Notes under the pieces: model-generated
Told to the model about the DNA's origin: nothing
Databases searched by the model: none
What the model saw: only the letters and a program-made list of their open reading frames with translations
Shown: positions 19,152 through 27,825 of the stretch, piece by piece
How the letters are laid out: each line of letters opens with the position of its first letter
Position numbering within the stretch: the stretch's first letter is position 1
Made by a program: the position numbers and the translations under genes
NCBI RefSeq assembly: GCF_900090195.1
Contig: NZ_LT607803.1
Coordinates: 744,001 to 808,000 of the forward strand
Origin: Variovorax sp. HW608
Lineage (GTDB): Bacteria; Pseudomonadota; Gammaproteobacteria; Burkholderiales; Burkholderiaceae_C
Reading direction: 5' to 3'
DNA length: 64,000 nucleotides

Positions 19152-20369
19152 ATGCAGACGGTCCTGATCACCGGTGCCGCCTCGGGCATCGGCCGCGACG
19201 CCGCACGGCTCTTCGCCACCGCCGGCTGGCAATGCGTGCTGGTCGACCACAACGAACAGGCTTTGTATGCGTTGGGGCGGACGCTGCCTTCCCCCGCTTG
19301 CGCGGCGCATGTGCTGCGCACGGTCGACCTCACCGATGCGCAGCAGGTCGCATCGCTCCGGGATGGCACGCCGGCACTGGATGCCATCCTCAACAACGCC
19401 GGGATGTCCGATGCGTCCAACACGCCGTTGGCCGAGCAGGCGCCTGCGCAGATGGCGCGACTGCTGGCGCTCAACCTGGCCGCGCCGGCGGCCGTGGTCG
19501 ATGCCTGCACGCCCCTGCTCAAGCCCGGCGCGCGGATCGTCAACGTCGCGTCCGGCGCCGGCCTGCATGCCATTCCATGGCGTGGCGCCTACAGCCCGAG
19601 CAAGGCCGGACTCATCGCCCAGACCCGGGCGTTGGCGGCAGCGCGGCCCGAGGGGTGCGTGACGGTGCTCGCACCCGGCTTCGTGCGGACCGAGCTGGTG
19701 GACGGACTGATCCAGGCCGGCCGCATCAAGCCCGAGAACGCGGTCGGAAAGATTCCGCTCGGCCGCATGGCCCTCCCCTCGGAAATGGCGCAGGCGCTCT
19801 TCTTCCTGGCCAGTCCCGGCGCGGCGCCCCTGCACGGGCAGGTGCTGGCGTTCAACGGCGGCTCCTCCGTGTTCGGAGGCAGCCAGCGCTTCGAGCCGGC
19901 CACTCTGGAGCCGCTGCCGCTGGACCTGCCGATGCGACTCGAAGTCTGCGGCGGCGATGCAGAGCCGTGGCAAGCCGCAGTGACCGAGTCCGCAGCGGGG
20001 CCGCACTATGACGCATGCCTCGACCTGTCGCCGCTGTCCTGTGAAGGGCCGGGGCTGTTGCAGGCCCTGCATGCCGCGGCCACGCGCTTCCATGCCCGCC
20101 ACGCGCAGCAGGCCAGCCTGACGGTGCTGCTGCCGCGGACCCGACACGGCCGCTGGCAGGACGCCGGTGACGGCGCAGCCGCACGCATGCTGGTCTCGAC
20201 GCTCGCCTGCGAGTGGGGCAGTCGCGCACTGCGCATCAATGCGCTGGAAGTGCCGGAAGACCTCGATCCGCAGTCGCTGCACCCGCTGCTGCGTTTCGTC
20301 TGCGGCCCCGCAGCGCAGTACCTGACCGGACAGACACTCGTTTGCACTGCGCAAGGAGAGGCGCGATGA
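19152..20369 (+). CDS. SDR with a second, degenerate SDR-like domain
   Basis: A 405-residue protein starting at the ATG at 19152. Residues 1 to about 250 are a complete SDR (TGAASGIG, NNAG, VNVASGAG, YSPSK). The extra 150 residues look like the back half of another SDR without a cofactor motif: LVSTLACEWGSRALRINALE, then LRFVCGPAAQYLTGQTL, which is the usual SDR ending. This length is unusual for a classical SDR. It could be a built-in oligomerisation partner or a remnant of a fused second gene. The function of the tail is unknown. Confidence 0.85.
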   Translation: MQTVLITGAASGIGRDAARLFATAGWQCVLVDHNEQALYALGRTLPSPACAAHVLRTVDLTDAQQVASLRDGTPALDAILNNAGMSDASNTPLAEQAPAQMARLLALNLAAPAAVVDACTPLLKPGARIVNVASGAGLHAIPWRGAYSPSKAGLIAQTRALAAARPEGCVTVLAPGFVRTELVDGLIQAGRIKPENAVGKIPLGRMALPSEMAQALFFLASPGAAPLHGQVLAFNGGSSVFGGSQRFEPATLEPLPLDLPMRLEVCGGDAEPWQAAVTESAAGPHYDACLDLSPLSCEGPGLLQALHAAATRFHARHAQQASLTVLLPRTRHGRWQDAGDGAAARMLVSTLACEWGSRALRINALEVPEDLDPQSLHPLLRFVCGPAAQYLTGQTLVCTAQGEAR

Positions 20370-21133
20370 ACACGCAGCCGGACCCCATGACCGATGCCGA
20401 GCGCGCCCGCATCAAGCAATCCTTCATCGCCGAGCGCGGCTACTGGCGCCCCTGGACCGAGACCATGCTGCAGGCCTGCCCCGGCTTCGTGGCGCAGTAC
20501 GCGCGCTATGCCGGCTATCCCGCACGCACCGGGCCGCTCACGCCACGCATGGTCGAGCTCATCTACGTGGCGCTCGACAGCTCCTCGTCCCATCTCTTCG
20601 AATCGGGTCTGCAGACGCACATGAAGCGCGCCCTCGAAGTCGGCGCGACAGAGGCCGATATCTTCGACGTGCTGCACCTCGTTGCCGTGCAGGGCGCGGT
20701 CAGCGTGGGCCAGGCCGCCGACATCCTCGCCGAGCTCGCCGGCCCGCCCGAAGCCGGAGCGATCGACGACGCGCTTCAGGCCCGGATCGATGCGCTCGGC
20801 CCCGCGCATGCGCTTTCTCTTGCCGCGGTGGCGAGGATGGATCCGGGCTATGCCGAAGTGCTGCTCGACTTCATCGAACAAGGCCGGCCGGGAACGGGTC
20901 TCAGCGCGGCCGAACGCAGCCTGGTGCAGGTGGCTTTGCACGCGTGCTTCACGGCCTTCAATCCCGATGCGACGCGGAAGGTGCTGTCGGTGGCGCTTTC
21001 GCAGGGCGTCACGCCCGCCGAACTGCTGCAGGCGATCCAGCTGGGATCGCATCTGGCGGTGCATGGCACGGCGCTGGGTGCGAATGTCTTCCGCCAGTTG
21101 CGGGACGGGGCACGAAACGCAAACGATGCTTGA
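20366..21133 (+). CDS. carboxymuconolactone decarboxylase (CMD) family protein
   Basis: A 255-residue all-helical protein with two CMD/AhpD-like repeats, at about residues 30-125 and 165-245. The repeats are recognisable by LTPRMVELIYVALD...HMKRALEVGATEADIFDVLHLV and LSAAERSLVQVALHA...VALSQGVTPAELLQAIQLG. The redox CxxC of AhpD is absent. The start overlaps the SDR stop (ATGA), and this is the last gene of the operon. Members of this family act as decarboxylases or peroxidase partners; the role here is unknown. Confidence 0.85.
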   Translation: MNTQPDPMTDAERARIKQSFIAERGYWRPWTETMLQACPGFVAQYARYAGYPARTGPLTPRMVELIYVALDSSSSHLFESGLQTHMKRALEVGATEADIFDVLHLVAVQGAVSVGQAADILAELAGPPEAGAIDDALQARIDALGPAHALSLAAVARMDPGYAEVLLDFIEQGRPGTGLSAAERSLVQVALHACFTAFNPDATRKVLSVALSQGVTPAELLQAIQLGSHLAVHGTALGANVFRQLRDGARNANDA

Positions 21134-21159
21134 ACCGCGGCAACGGGCCGCCGGCCGCG

Positions 21160-21948
21160 TCAGCCATGGTTGATGAACTCGTCCAGGGTCTTCTCGTCCG
21201 GCAGCGCGAACCCGGAATGCGGCACCCGGCTGGTGGCCGAGGCACCCAGGCGGCGCAGCTTGACGGCCATTTCGGCGGCCTTCACGACCACGGTCACGCC
21301 ATTGACGATCGGAGCGCCATCGACGTTGGCGCCGGGCTCGCCGAACAGCATCATCGGAATGCCGCCGGTCGGCACGATGACGTCGGCGCCCATGTCCATC
21401 AGGCGCCGGGCCTCGCGCACGAAGACCTGTTCCAGCTCGGCCTTCTTCTCGGCCGACTCGAAGGCCTCCATCCAGTCGGCCATCGTGGCATTGACGGCCC
21501 GGATGCCGGCGACGCGCTGCTGCAGGCCGTAGCGCAGCACCTGGTCGGCATGCGTGGTGATGAAGGCGTGATTGATGGCCAGCAGCCCCAGCCTGCGCCC
21601 GAGCGTGCAGGCATGCAGCAGGCTGGTTTCGCCGAGGCCGAGCACCGGAATATTCACGGAGGCGCGCGCCTCGTAGAGGCCGACGTCCTGGAAGTGGTTC
21701 ATGAAGAACACGTCGTAGTGCTCGCGCTCGGCGCGGATCGCGCTGCGGATCACCTCGCGCGAGAAGCGGAACTCCGACAGCGCGTGCAGCGTCGTGACCG
21801 AGGGCGTGGTGGTGTGGAACTCCACCTCGAACTCGGGATCGATAGAGGCCTGCATGTGGGGCAGCAACTTCGAGAGATAGCTGCGGTGGCCCGCCTTGTC
21901 GGTGGCGCCCTGCGCCCAGATGCGGAACTTGGTCTTCGAAGCGCTCAT
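21160..21948 (-). CDS. Asp/Glu/hydantoin racemase-family protein lacking both catalytic cysteines
   Basis: A 262-residue protein of the Asp/Glu racemase superfamily (hydantoin racemase/maleate isomerase branch). The two places where this family has catalytic cysteines read MNHFQDVGLYEAR, instead of a Cys-containing ACFGDPGL-like motif, and VPTGGIPMM, instead of LGCAGM. It therefore probably does not racemise by the two-thiol mechanism. It is the last gene of a minus-strand operon with an FAD-linked oxidase and an aldolase. A lyase, isomerase or binding role is possible. Confidence 0.82.
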   Translation of the reverse strand: MSASKTKFRIWAQGATDKAGHRSYLSKLLPHMQASIDPEFEVEFHTTTPSVTTLHALSEFRFSREVIRSAIRAEREHYDVFFMNHFQDVGLYEARASVNIPVLGLGETSLLHACTLGRRLGLLAINHAFITTHADQVLRYGLQQRVAGIRAVNATMADWMEAFESAEKKAELEQVFVREARRLMDMGADVIVPTGGIPMMLFGEPGANVDGAPIVNGVTVVVKAAEMAVKLRRLGASATSRVPHSGFALPDEKTLDEFINHG

Positions 21949-21950
21949 GG

Positions 21951-23339
21951 TCAGATCACCTTTCCGGGGTTGAGAATGCCTTGGGGGTCGAGGGCCTGCT
22001 TGATGGCCCGCATCGCCGCGAGCTCGGCGGGGCTGCGCGTGTGGCCGAGCACCTTGCGCTTGAGCAGGCCGATGCCATGCTCGGCGGACACGGCGCCGCG
22101 ATAGCGCCGCGTGAGGTCGTACACCAGCTCCTCGATCTGCATGCGCGTCTCGGGCCGGCCGCCGTCCGCATGCGCGATCACGTGCAGGTTGCCGTCGCCG
22201 AGATGGCCGTAGACCAGCGCGATGCCGCCCGGCCAGCGTTCGCGCAGCAGGGCTTCGCATTCCAGCGCCGCGCGCCCGATGTCGGCGATCGCGAAGCTGA
22301 CGTCGAACGCCGCCATGCCGGGCAGCAGGATGGGAAACTCCGCCGTCGCATCGCGCACCGCCCACAGCGAGCGGGCGTCGGCGGCAGAGCGCGCCACCGC
22401 CGCATCCTCGATCACGCCTTCTTCGAGCATGCGCGCGAGGAAGGCCTCGAAGGCCGCCGGATGATGGGCCTCGTCCGCCCCGGCACTTTCCATCAGCACG
22501 TTCATGCCGTGGCGGCTCGGCAGCGGCGCGCGCAAGGCCTTGACCCGCTCCATCATGAAGTCGAGGTAGCTCGGCCACATGACCTCGAAGGCCGACACGC
22601 CGGCCGGTAGCTCCGCCTTCGCGCGTTGCAGCAGCGTCGTCACCGCCTCGAAGTCCGGCAAGCCGCACCAGGCGGTGCAGACCGAGCGCGGCTGTGGATG
22701 GAGCTTGAGCACCACGCGCGTGACGATGCCCAGCGTGCCTTCGGCGCCCGCGAGCAGGTGGCGAAAGTCGTAGCCGGTGTTGTTCTTGACCATCTTGTGC
22801 AGGCCGCCGACCACGCTGCCGTCGGCCAGCACCGCCTCGATGCCGAGCACCTGGTCGCGCATGGTGCCGTAGCGGATCACCCGGTTGCCGCCGGCATTGG
22901 TCGAGAGATTGCCGCCGACGGTGCAGCTGCCGCGCGCGCCCAGATCGAGCGCGAACAGGAAGCCGGCGGCCTCAGCCGCTTCCTGCACCGCCTGCAGCGT
23001 GCAGCCGGCCTGCGCCGTGAGCGTGCCCGATACCGCATCGACCTCCTCGATGGCGTTCATGCGCTCCAAGCTCAGCGCGATTTCTTCGGGACCGCAGCAG
23101 GCCCCGCCCGCGAGACCGGTCAGCCCGCCCTGTGCGACCACCGGCTGGCCGAATTCATTGCAGATCCGAAGCATGCGGGACAGCTGCTCGGTGCTTCGGG
23201 GTCGCAGCAGCGCGCGCGGCGCGCTGGCCGGCACGCCGCTCCAGTCGCCGTGGCGCCGCTCGGGGATCGAGCGACCGCTCGCGACGAGGTCGGTGCCGAG
23301 CGCCTGGACCAGGGCTTGGACGGCTTGTGCAGTGCTCAT
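21951..23339 (-). CDS. FAD-linked 2-hydroxyacid oxidase/dehydrogenase (GlcD/D-LDH type)
   Basis: A 462-residue flavoprotein. The PCMH-type FAD domain (about 40-220) contains GGLTGLAGGA, GGNLSTNAGGNRVIRYG and LLAGAEGTLGIVT. The C-terminal cap contains GHLGDGNLHV and SAEHGIGLLKRK, typical of GlcD and D-lactate dehydrogenases. The ATG at 23339 gives the usual length; the frame continues upstream without support. It likely oxidises a 2-hydroxyacid to the 2-oxoacid handled by the neighbouring HpaI-type aldolase. Confidence 0.93.
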   Translation of the reverse strand: MSTAQAVQALVQALGTDLVASGRSIPERRHGDWSGVPASAPRALLRPRSTEQLSRMLRICNEFGQPVVAQGGLTGLAGGACCGPEEIALSLERMNAIEEVDAVSGTLTAQAGCTLQAVQEAAEAAGFLFALDLGARGSCTVGGNLSTNAGGNRVIRYGTMRDQVLGIEAVLADGSVVGGLHKMVKNNTGYDFRHLLAGAEGTLGIVTRVVLKLHPQPRSVCTAWCGLPDFEAVTTLLQRAKAELPAGVSAFEVMWPSYLDFMMERVKALRAPLPSRHGMNVLMESAGADEAHHPAAFEAFLARMLEEGVIEDAAVARSAADARSLWAVRDATAEFPILLPGMAAFDVSFAIADIGRAALECEALLRERWPGGIALVYGHLGDGNLHVIAHADGGRPETRMQIEELVYDLTRRYRGAVSAEHGIGLLKRKVLGHTRSPAELAAMRAIKQALDPQGILNPGKVI

Positions 23340-23371
23340 GCGGAAGGTCTTTCTGGAGGTTCGTTGAAGGA

Positions 23372-24130
23372 TCAGGGTTGCGCCGCTTGCAGCGCTTGCG
23401 CGAAGCCGCGCGCTGCGAGGCCGATGTCGTTGGCGACCACGGCGATCTCGTAGCCATCGGCGAACGCCTGCCGGGCGGCGGCCGCGTCGGAAGTGAACAG
23501 GCCGCAAGGAAGGCCCATTCGATGCGCGACGTCGCGAATGCGCGCGCAGCAGGCTTGCAGTTGCGCAGGGCTCGCCTCGGGCATCGAAAGCTGCAGATCG
23601 CCGGTGCCGATGAAGATGAAGTCGATGCCTTCCGCGGCGCAGATCGCCTCGGCGTTCTGCGCCCCGAGCGCGGTCTCGATCATGGCGCCGACGGCGACCT
23701 GCTGGTTGGCGGCCCGCATCGCGTCGATCCCCGCCAGCAGCGGCCGCACGCCGCCGCCCGAGCGTTTGCCCTGCGGCGGATAGCGGCTCGCGCCGACGAG
23801 AGCGCGAGCGTCTTCCGCGCTTTCGACCAGAGGCGCCATGACTGCGGCGACGCCCGCGTCGAGCGCGGCGCCGATGGCCGTCGGCGAAAGGTCGGCGGTC
23901 CGTGCAATGACCGGGGTCTGCGATCCGGCGATGCCCACCGCAGCCTCGAACGCGCCGCGCTCCCAGAGGCCGTGCTGCAGATCGATGACGACGGCGGCGC
24001 CAGGCGCCGATCGCGCGGCAATCTCGGCCAATGCGGGGCTGCCCAAGGCCAGCCAGATCAGCGGCAAGGCGGCGCCACGTTCCAGTCGGGTCTTGATGGG
24101 CCGCCCGGAGGGGCTTTCTGGCGAGTTCAT
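23372..24130 (-). CDS. HpcH/HpaI-type 2-oxoacid aldolase
   Basis: A 252-residue class II aldolase of the HpcH/HpaI family, which cleaves or condenses pyruvate-type donors with aldehydes. Active-site residues are recognisable: His in DLQHGLWE, Arg in IARTAD, and metal-binding Glu in AMIETALGAQNAEAI and Asp in IGTGDLQLSM. The ATG at 24130 is preferred over in-frame starts further upstream, which would run through the predicted promoter/operator. It is the first gene of the minus-strand operon. Confidence 0.9.
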   Translation of the reverse strand: MNSPESPSGRPIKTRLERGAALPLIWLALGSPALAEIAARSAPGAAVVIDLQHGLWERGAFEAAVGIAGSQTPVIARTADLSPTAIGAALDAGVAAVMAPLVESAEDARALVGASRYPPQGKRSGGGVRPLLAGIDAMRAANQQVAVGAMIETALGAQNAEAICAAEGIDFIFIGTGDLQLSMPEASPAQLQACCARIRDVAHRMGLPCGLFTSDAAAARQAFADGYEIAVVANDIGLAARGFAQALQAAQP

Positions 24131-24195
24131 CGATGGATGCACTTTCACGTTTGCCCCCGGGAGGGGGACGAAATCATGGTTAGAGCCGTTGACAA

Positions 24196-24226
24196 CAGTA
24201 TATGGTTCATGCCACATTGAAGTCAA
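24196..24226 (-). promoter_or_regulatory. predicted promoter and GntR operator for the aldolase operon
   Basis: On the minus strand, -35 TTGACT (24226-24221) is followed by TATACT (24202-24197, 18-bp spacer; CATATA would give 17). A near-palindrome CAGTATATGG (24196-24205) covers the -10. It shares 10 of 14 bases with a second site in front of the regulator gene. A repressor bound here would block RNA polymerase directly. Confidence 0.6.
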
Positions 24227-24370
24227 TTTGCTTTACCCCTAAACCAAATTGAAAAGCGGCGGCCCCAGCGAAAAAACCGCTTCTCCAGAGGGAAAAATCC
24301 GTATGGCGCAGTTTTTGCAGGATCTTTTCTCGACTCAGACAAACGCAATGCATGCCGCAATTGACCTCTA

Positions 24371-24384
24371 AACCGTATACGGAA
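24371..24384 (+). promoter_or_regulatory. second GTATAC-type GntR operator
   Basis: The perfect palindrome CCGTATACGG (24373-24382), within AAC-CGTATACG-GAA, ends 10 bp before the regulator ATG. It matches the site at 24194-24207. GTATAC cores are common in operators of FCD-type GntR proteins. Autoregulation is inferred. Confidence 0.6.
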
Positions 24385-24392
24385 ACAGGCCC

Positions 24393-25112
24393 ATGGCACC
24401 TACAACGACGCCCCTGAAGGAGGCAACGGAAGCGCCGCCGCCGGGCCGCCAGAGCCTGAGCGCGATCGCCTACGACGCGCTGCGCAGCCGCCTGCGCACC
24501 GGCCTCGTGACACCCGAAGACCGCCTGGTGGATCTCGAGATCGCGGCGCAGCTGGGCATGTCGCGCATGCCGGTTCGCGAGGCGCTGCTGCAACTGGTGG
24601 CCGAGGGCATGCTGGTCAGCACCACGCGCGGCTATCGCATCCCGACGCTCGACCCGAAGGACGTGATGGAAGTGTTCGAATTGCGCAAGCTGCTGGAGCC
24701 GCGTGCGGCGGCGCTGGCGGCTCGCGACCTGTCGCGCGCCGGCATCTCGCAGTTGAACGCCGCGCTGGCCGAGGCCAAGGCCGCGCTGGCCTCCGGGGAC
24801 TTCCCGCGCCTCTTTCGTGCCAATGTGGATTTCCGCGAAACCTGGATCGCCGCGGTGCGCAACAAGCGGCTGGCAGCAGTGGTCATGCGCTGCGCCGATC
24901 AGGTGTTGACGGTGCGCATGTCCACGCTGCGCGGGCCCGAGATGCATCCCGTGGTGGTCGCCCGTCTGCAGGAACTGTATGAAAGCTTTGCGCGCCACGA
25001 CTCGGTCGCCGCCCACGACAGCATGTACCGGTTCGTGCTGGCTGCCGAGAGCGCCTACGCGGCCCAGCGCGAAAAGAGCAAGCAACCCGCTGCGCCGCGC
25101 AGGCGCCTCTAG
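24393..25112 (+). CDS. GntR-family regulator (FadR/FCD type)
   Basis: A 239-residue regulator with an N-terminal winged helix (about 20-90; DLEIAAQLGMSRMPVREALLQL) and a C-terminal all-helical FCD effector domain. It is divergent from the aldolase/oxidase/racemase-like operon and immediately upstream of an ABC importer. It is flanked by two matching GTATAC-type palindromes, so it likely represses both directions until the imported substrate or a product binds. Confidence 0.93.
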   Translation: MAPTTTPLKEATEAPPPGRQSLSAIAYDALRSRLRTGLVTPEDRLVDLEIAAQLGMSRMPVREALLQLVAEGMLVSTTRGYRIPTLDPKDVMEVFELRKLLEPRAAALAARDLSRAGISQLNAALAEAKAALASGDFPRLFRANVDFRETWIAAVRNKRLAAVVMRCADQVLTVRMSTLRGPEMHPVVVARLQELYESFARHDSVAAHDSMYRFVLAAESAYAAQREKSKQPAAPRRRL

Positions 25113-25184
25113 ACGAGGCTGCTCGCCACGAGTTCTCGCTCCCCGCCCCGCCCCGCCCCAATTCAACCAGAGAGGACATGCACC

Positions 25185-26777
25185 ATGAGAGACCCCAAGC
25201 TCCGGGCCACCCAGGACCCCGTCGCACCGCAACAAGCCTTGCAGGATCCGGCCCGGCGCCCTCTGCTGCTCGGCGCGCTCGCTGCCGGTGCCGGGTCGCT
25301 CCTGCCTTGGCAGCTGGCCGGTGCGCAGACCATGGACAAGTCCACCCTGGCGATCGCCTATCCGGCGGACGTGCCGACCTGGGACCCGAACGCGCTGTCC
25401 ATCCCGATCATCCAGAACCTGTACCAGTCGGTCTTCGATTCGCCGCTGCGCTATTCGCCGCAGCTCAAGCTCGAACCGCGCCAGGTGAAGGAATGGAAGT
25501 GGCAGGGCGACAAGGCCACCCGCCTCGAGATCACCTTGCGCGACGACATCCTGTTCCACGACGGCACGCGCATGACGATGGACGACGTGCGCTACAGCCT
25601 GGCCGAGCGCGCCAGGGCCGACAAGAAGCTGCTGGTGGGCGGCATGCTCAACACCTTGAGCGACATCGAGGTGAAATCGCCGACCAAGGGCGTCATGGTC
25701 TTCAACCGGCCGACGCCGGCCGCGCCGATCTACCTGGCGTTCCTGGCTGCCTACGTGGCGCCCAAGGCCTACATGGAGAAGGTCGGACCCGAGGGCTTCA
25801 ATGCCAAGCCGATCGGCGCCGGCCCCTACCGCATGGTGGAGCACCAGCGCGGCTCACGCATCGTGCTGGAGGCCTTCGACAAGTACTGGGGCGGCGCACT
25901 GCCGATCAAGCAGGCGATCTTCCAGATCGTGCCCGAAGGCTCGGCGCGCGTCGCACTGGTCGAGTCGGGCCGGGTTGGCCTGGCGACACAGCTGCCGATG
26001 CGTGAAGTCCAGCGCCTGGCGTCGAAGTCCGGCGTCACGACCAAGATCTACCCGGTCTCCGAGGTCTACATGATCCGGATTCCCAACTACGTGAAGCCGA
26101 TGGACAACGACCACGTGCGTGCGGCCATGCACCTGGCGATCGACAAGGCAGCACTCTCCAAGGCTTTCTACGCCGGCGTCGCCAAGCCGCTGTCGGTCAT
26201 GACGCCCGAGGGCACACCGTCCTACGTGGCCGATTTCCACTTTCCGTTCGACAAGGCGAAGGCCATCGAGCAACTCACCGCCGCGGGCTTCGGCACCTCG
26301 AACCCGGTCTCCTTCACCTTCCTGACCACCAACGGCGTGTTCCCGAACGACTACGACATGGCGCGCGCCATCGTCGGCATGTGGAAGCAGGTCGGCATCA
26401 ACGCCACGATCGAGGAGACCACACCGGCCAAGCTGGTCGAGGCGGCGCAGAACGGCAAGCTCGCAGGCCCGCTGCTCTACAACTGGGTCAACAGCACCGG
26501 CGACCCGGAGAACTATGCGGGCCGCATCTTCGATCCGCGCCTGCGCTTCTCGGCCTGGAAGGACATGTCGCTGGCGCCGCGCATCGATGCCCTGATGACC
26601 GAAGTCGACGAGGCCAGGCGCATGGCCGGCTACAAGGCGCTCAACGTCGAATCGTCGCAGCAGTCCTGGGCCATTCCGCTCTTGCAGGCGGTGTCGACCG
26701 TCGCCTATTCGTCGGCCCTGCAGCCCACGCTGTTCGACAACGGCTACATCCTGCCGGCCGACATGAAGTACCGCTGA
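25185..26777 (+). CDS. ABC importer substrate-binding protein, SBP_bac_5 family
   Basis: A 530-residue extracytoplasmic receptor of the oligopeptide/dipeptide/nickel family. An RR followed by a hydrophobic stretch (ARRPLLLGALAAGAGSLLPW) and a LAGAQ end indicates an export signal, possibly Tat. The body has the usual features (DVPTWDPNALS, LRDDILFHDGTRMTMDDVRYSL, AAMHLAIDKAAL). It is the first gene of a complete importer of four genes. The ligand may be a small organic acid rather than a peptide, given the neighbours. Confidence 0.93.
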   Translation: MRDPKLRATQDPVAPQQALQDPARRPLLLGALAAGAGSLLPWQLAGAQTMDKSTLAIAYPADVPTWDPNALSIPIIQNLYQSVFDSPLRYSPQLKLEPRQVKEWKWQGDKATRLEITLRDDILFHDGTRMTMDDVRYSLAERARADKKLLVGGMLNTLSDIEVKSPTKGVMVFNRPTPAAPIYLAFLAAYVAPKAYMEKVGPEGFNAKPIGAGPYRMVEHQRGSRIVLEAFDKYWGGALPIKQAIFQIVPEGSARVALVESGRVGLATQLPMREVQRLASKSGVTTKIYPVSEVYMIRIPNYVKPMDNDHVRAAMHLAIDKAALSKAFYAGVAKPLSVMTPEGTPSYVADFHFPFDKAKAIEQLTAAGFGTSNPVSFTFLTTNGVFPNDYDMARAIVGMWKQVGINATIEETTPAKLVEAAQNGKLAGPLLYNWVNSTGDPENYAGRIFDPRLRFSAWKDMSLAPRIDALMTEVDEARRMAGYKALNVESSQQSWAIPLLQAVSTVAYSSALQPTLFDNGYILPADMKYR

Positions 26778-26808
26778 ATCCAGGCCGACATCGCGCAAGG
26801 ATCGAGAC

Positions 26809-27825
26809 ATGTTCCAGATCATTTCAGCGATCGTGCTGCGCCGGCTGCTGCTGGCGATCCCGACGCTGCTTCTGCTGTCGCTGGTGGTGTTCGTCGTGCT
26901 GCGCATGCTGCCGGTCGATCCGCTCGCGATGCTGCTGCCCGCCTCGGCGACAGCTGCCGATGCGGCCGCGCTGCGCCAGCAGCTCGGCTTCGACAAGCCC
27001 CTGCCGCAGCAATTCCTCATCTGGCTCTGGCAGGCCCTGAGCGGCAACCTGGGCACATCGATCAACTTCCGCCAGCCGGTCGCCCACCTGATGCTCGGTT
27101 CGCTGCCGGCCACGCTGGAGCTGACGCTGGCGGGCTTGCTGCTCGCGCTTCTGATCAGCGTGCCGGGCGGCGTGCTGGCTTACGCGCTCTACCAGCGCAG
27201 GCGCGAAACCGCTGCCGATCTCGCGGTGGCGCTGATGCAATCGATCCCGTCCTTCCTCTGGAGCCTGCTGCTGATCCTGGCCTTCGGCGTGCTGTGGCCG
27301 GTGCTGCCCTTCAGCGGTCGGGTCGGCGAAGGCGTGGTGCTGCCCGGCATCACGGGCTTCGCACTGATCGACCTGTTGCTGGTGGGCCGCTTCGACGGCT
27401 GGCTCAGCGCGCTGTCGCACCTGCTGCTGCCGGCCCTGGCGCTGGCCCTGGGCTTCGCGCCACTGGTCATCCGGGTGCTGCGCTCCAGCCTGATCGACGC
27501 CGCCAGCGAGCCCTACGTCGAAGCGGCGCGGCTGCGCGGCCTGTCGGAAACGCGCATCGTGTGGCGCCACATGCTCAAGAACGCGGCCTTGCCGACGATC
27601 ACCATGATCGGCGTGCAGTTCGGTTTCCTGTTCGGCGGCGCTCTGCTGGTCGAAATGATCTTCGGCTTCCCGGGCATCGGGAACCTGATGGTGCAGGCGG
27701 TAAAGGGCAACGACCTGCCGCTGATCCAGGGCATCGCCTTGATCTTCTGCGTGCTGATGCTGGCGATCACCGTGATCGTCGACGTTCTGTACGCCGTGTT
27801 GAACCCACGACTGAGAACGCAATGA
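26809..27825 (+). CDS. ABC importer permease, DppB type
   Basis: A 338-residue inner-membrane protein with an N-terminal transmembrane helix (LLLAIPTLLLLSLVVFVVL), the DppB-type loop, and the EAA-like coupling segment EAARLRGLSETRIVWRHMLKNA. It is followed by the second permease with an ATGA overlap. Confidence 0.94.
   Translation: MFQIISAIVLRRLLLAIPTLLLLSLVVFVVLRMLPVDPLAMLLPASATAADAAALRQQLGFDKPLPQQFLIWLWQALSGNLGTSINFRQPVAHLMLGSLPATLELTLAGLLLALLISVPGGVLAYALYQRRRETAADLAVALMQSIPSFLWSLLLILAFGVLWPVLPFSGRVGEGVVLPGITGFALIDLLLVGRFDGWLSALSHLLLPALALALGFAPLVIRVLRSSLIDAASEPYVEAARLRGLSETRIVWRHMLKNAALPTITMIGVQFGFLFGGALLVEMIFGFPGIGNLMVQAVKGNDLPLIQGIALIFCVLMLAITVIVDVLYAVLNPRLRTQ

Noticed and set aside
23340..23507. 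N-terminal extension of the FAD-linked oxidase to 23507
   Set aside because: It would overlap most of the end of the aldolase gene, and the sequence is unlike GlcD N-termini. The ATG at 23339 fits.
25140..25159. CCCCG repeated three times before the ABC binding-protein gene
   Set aside because: It is short, GC-biased and consistent with background composition; there is no sign of a functional repeat array or CRISPR.
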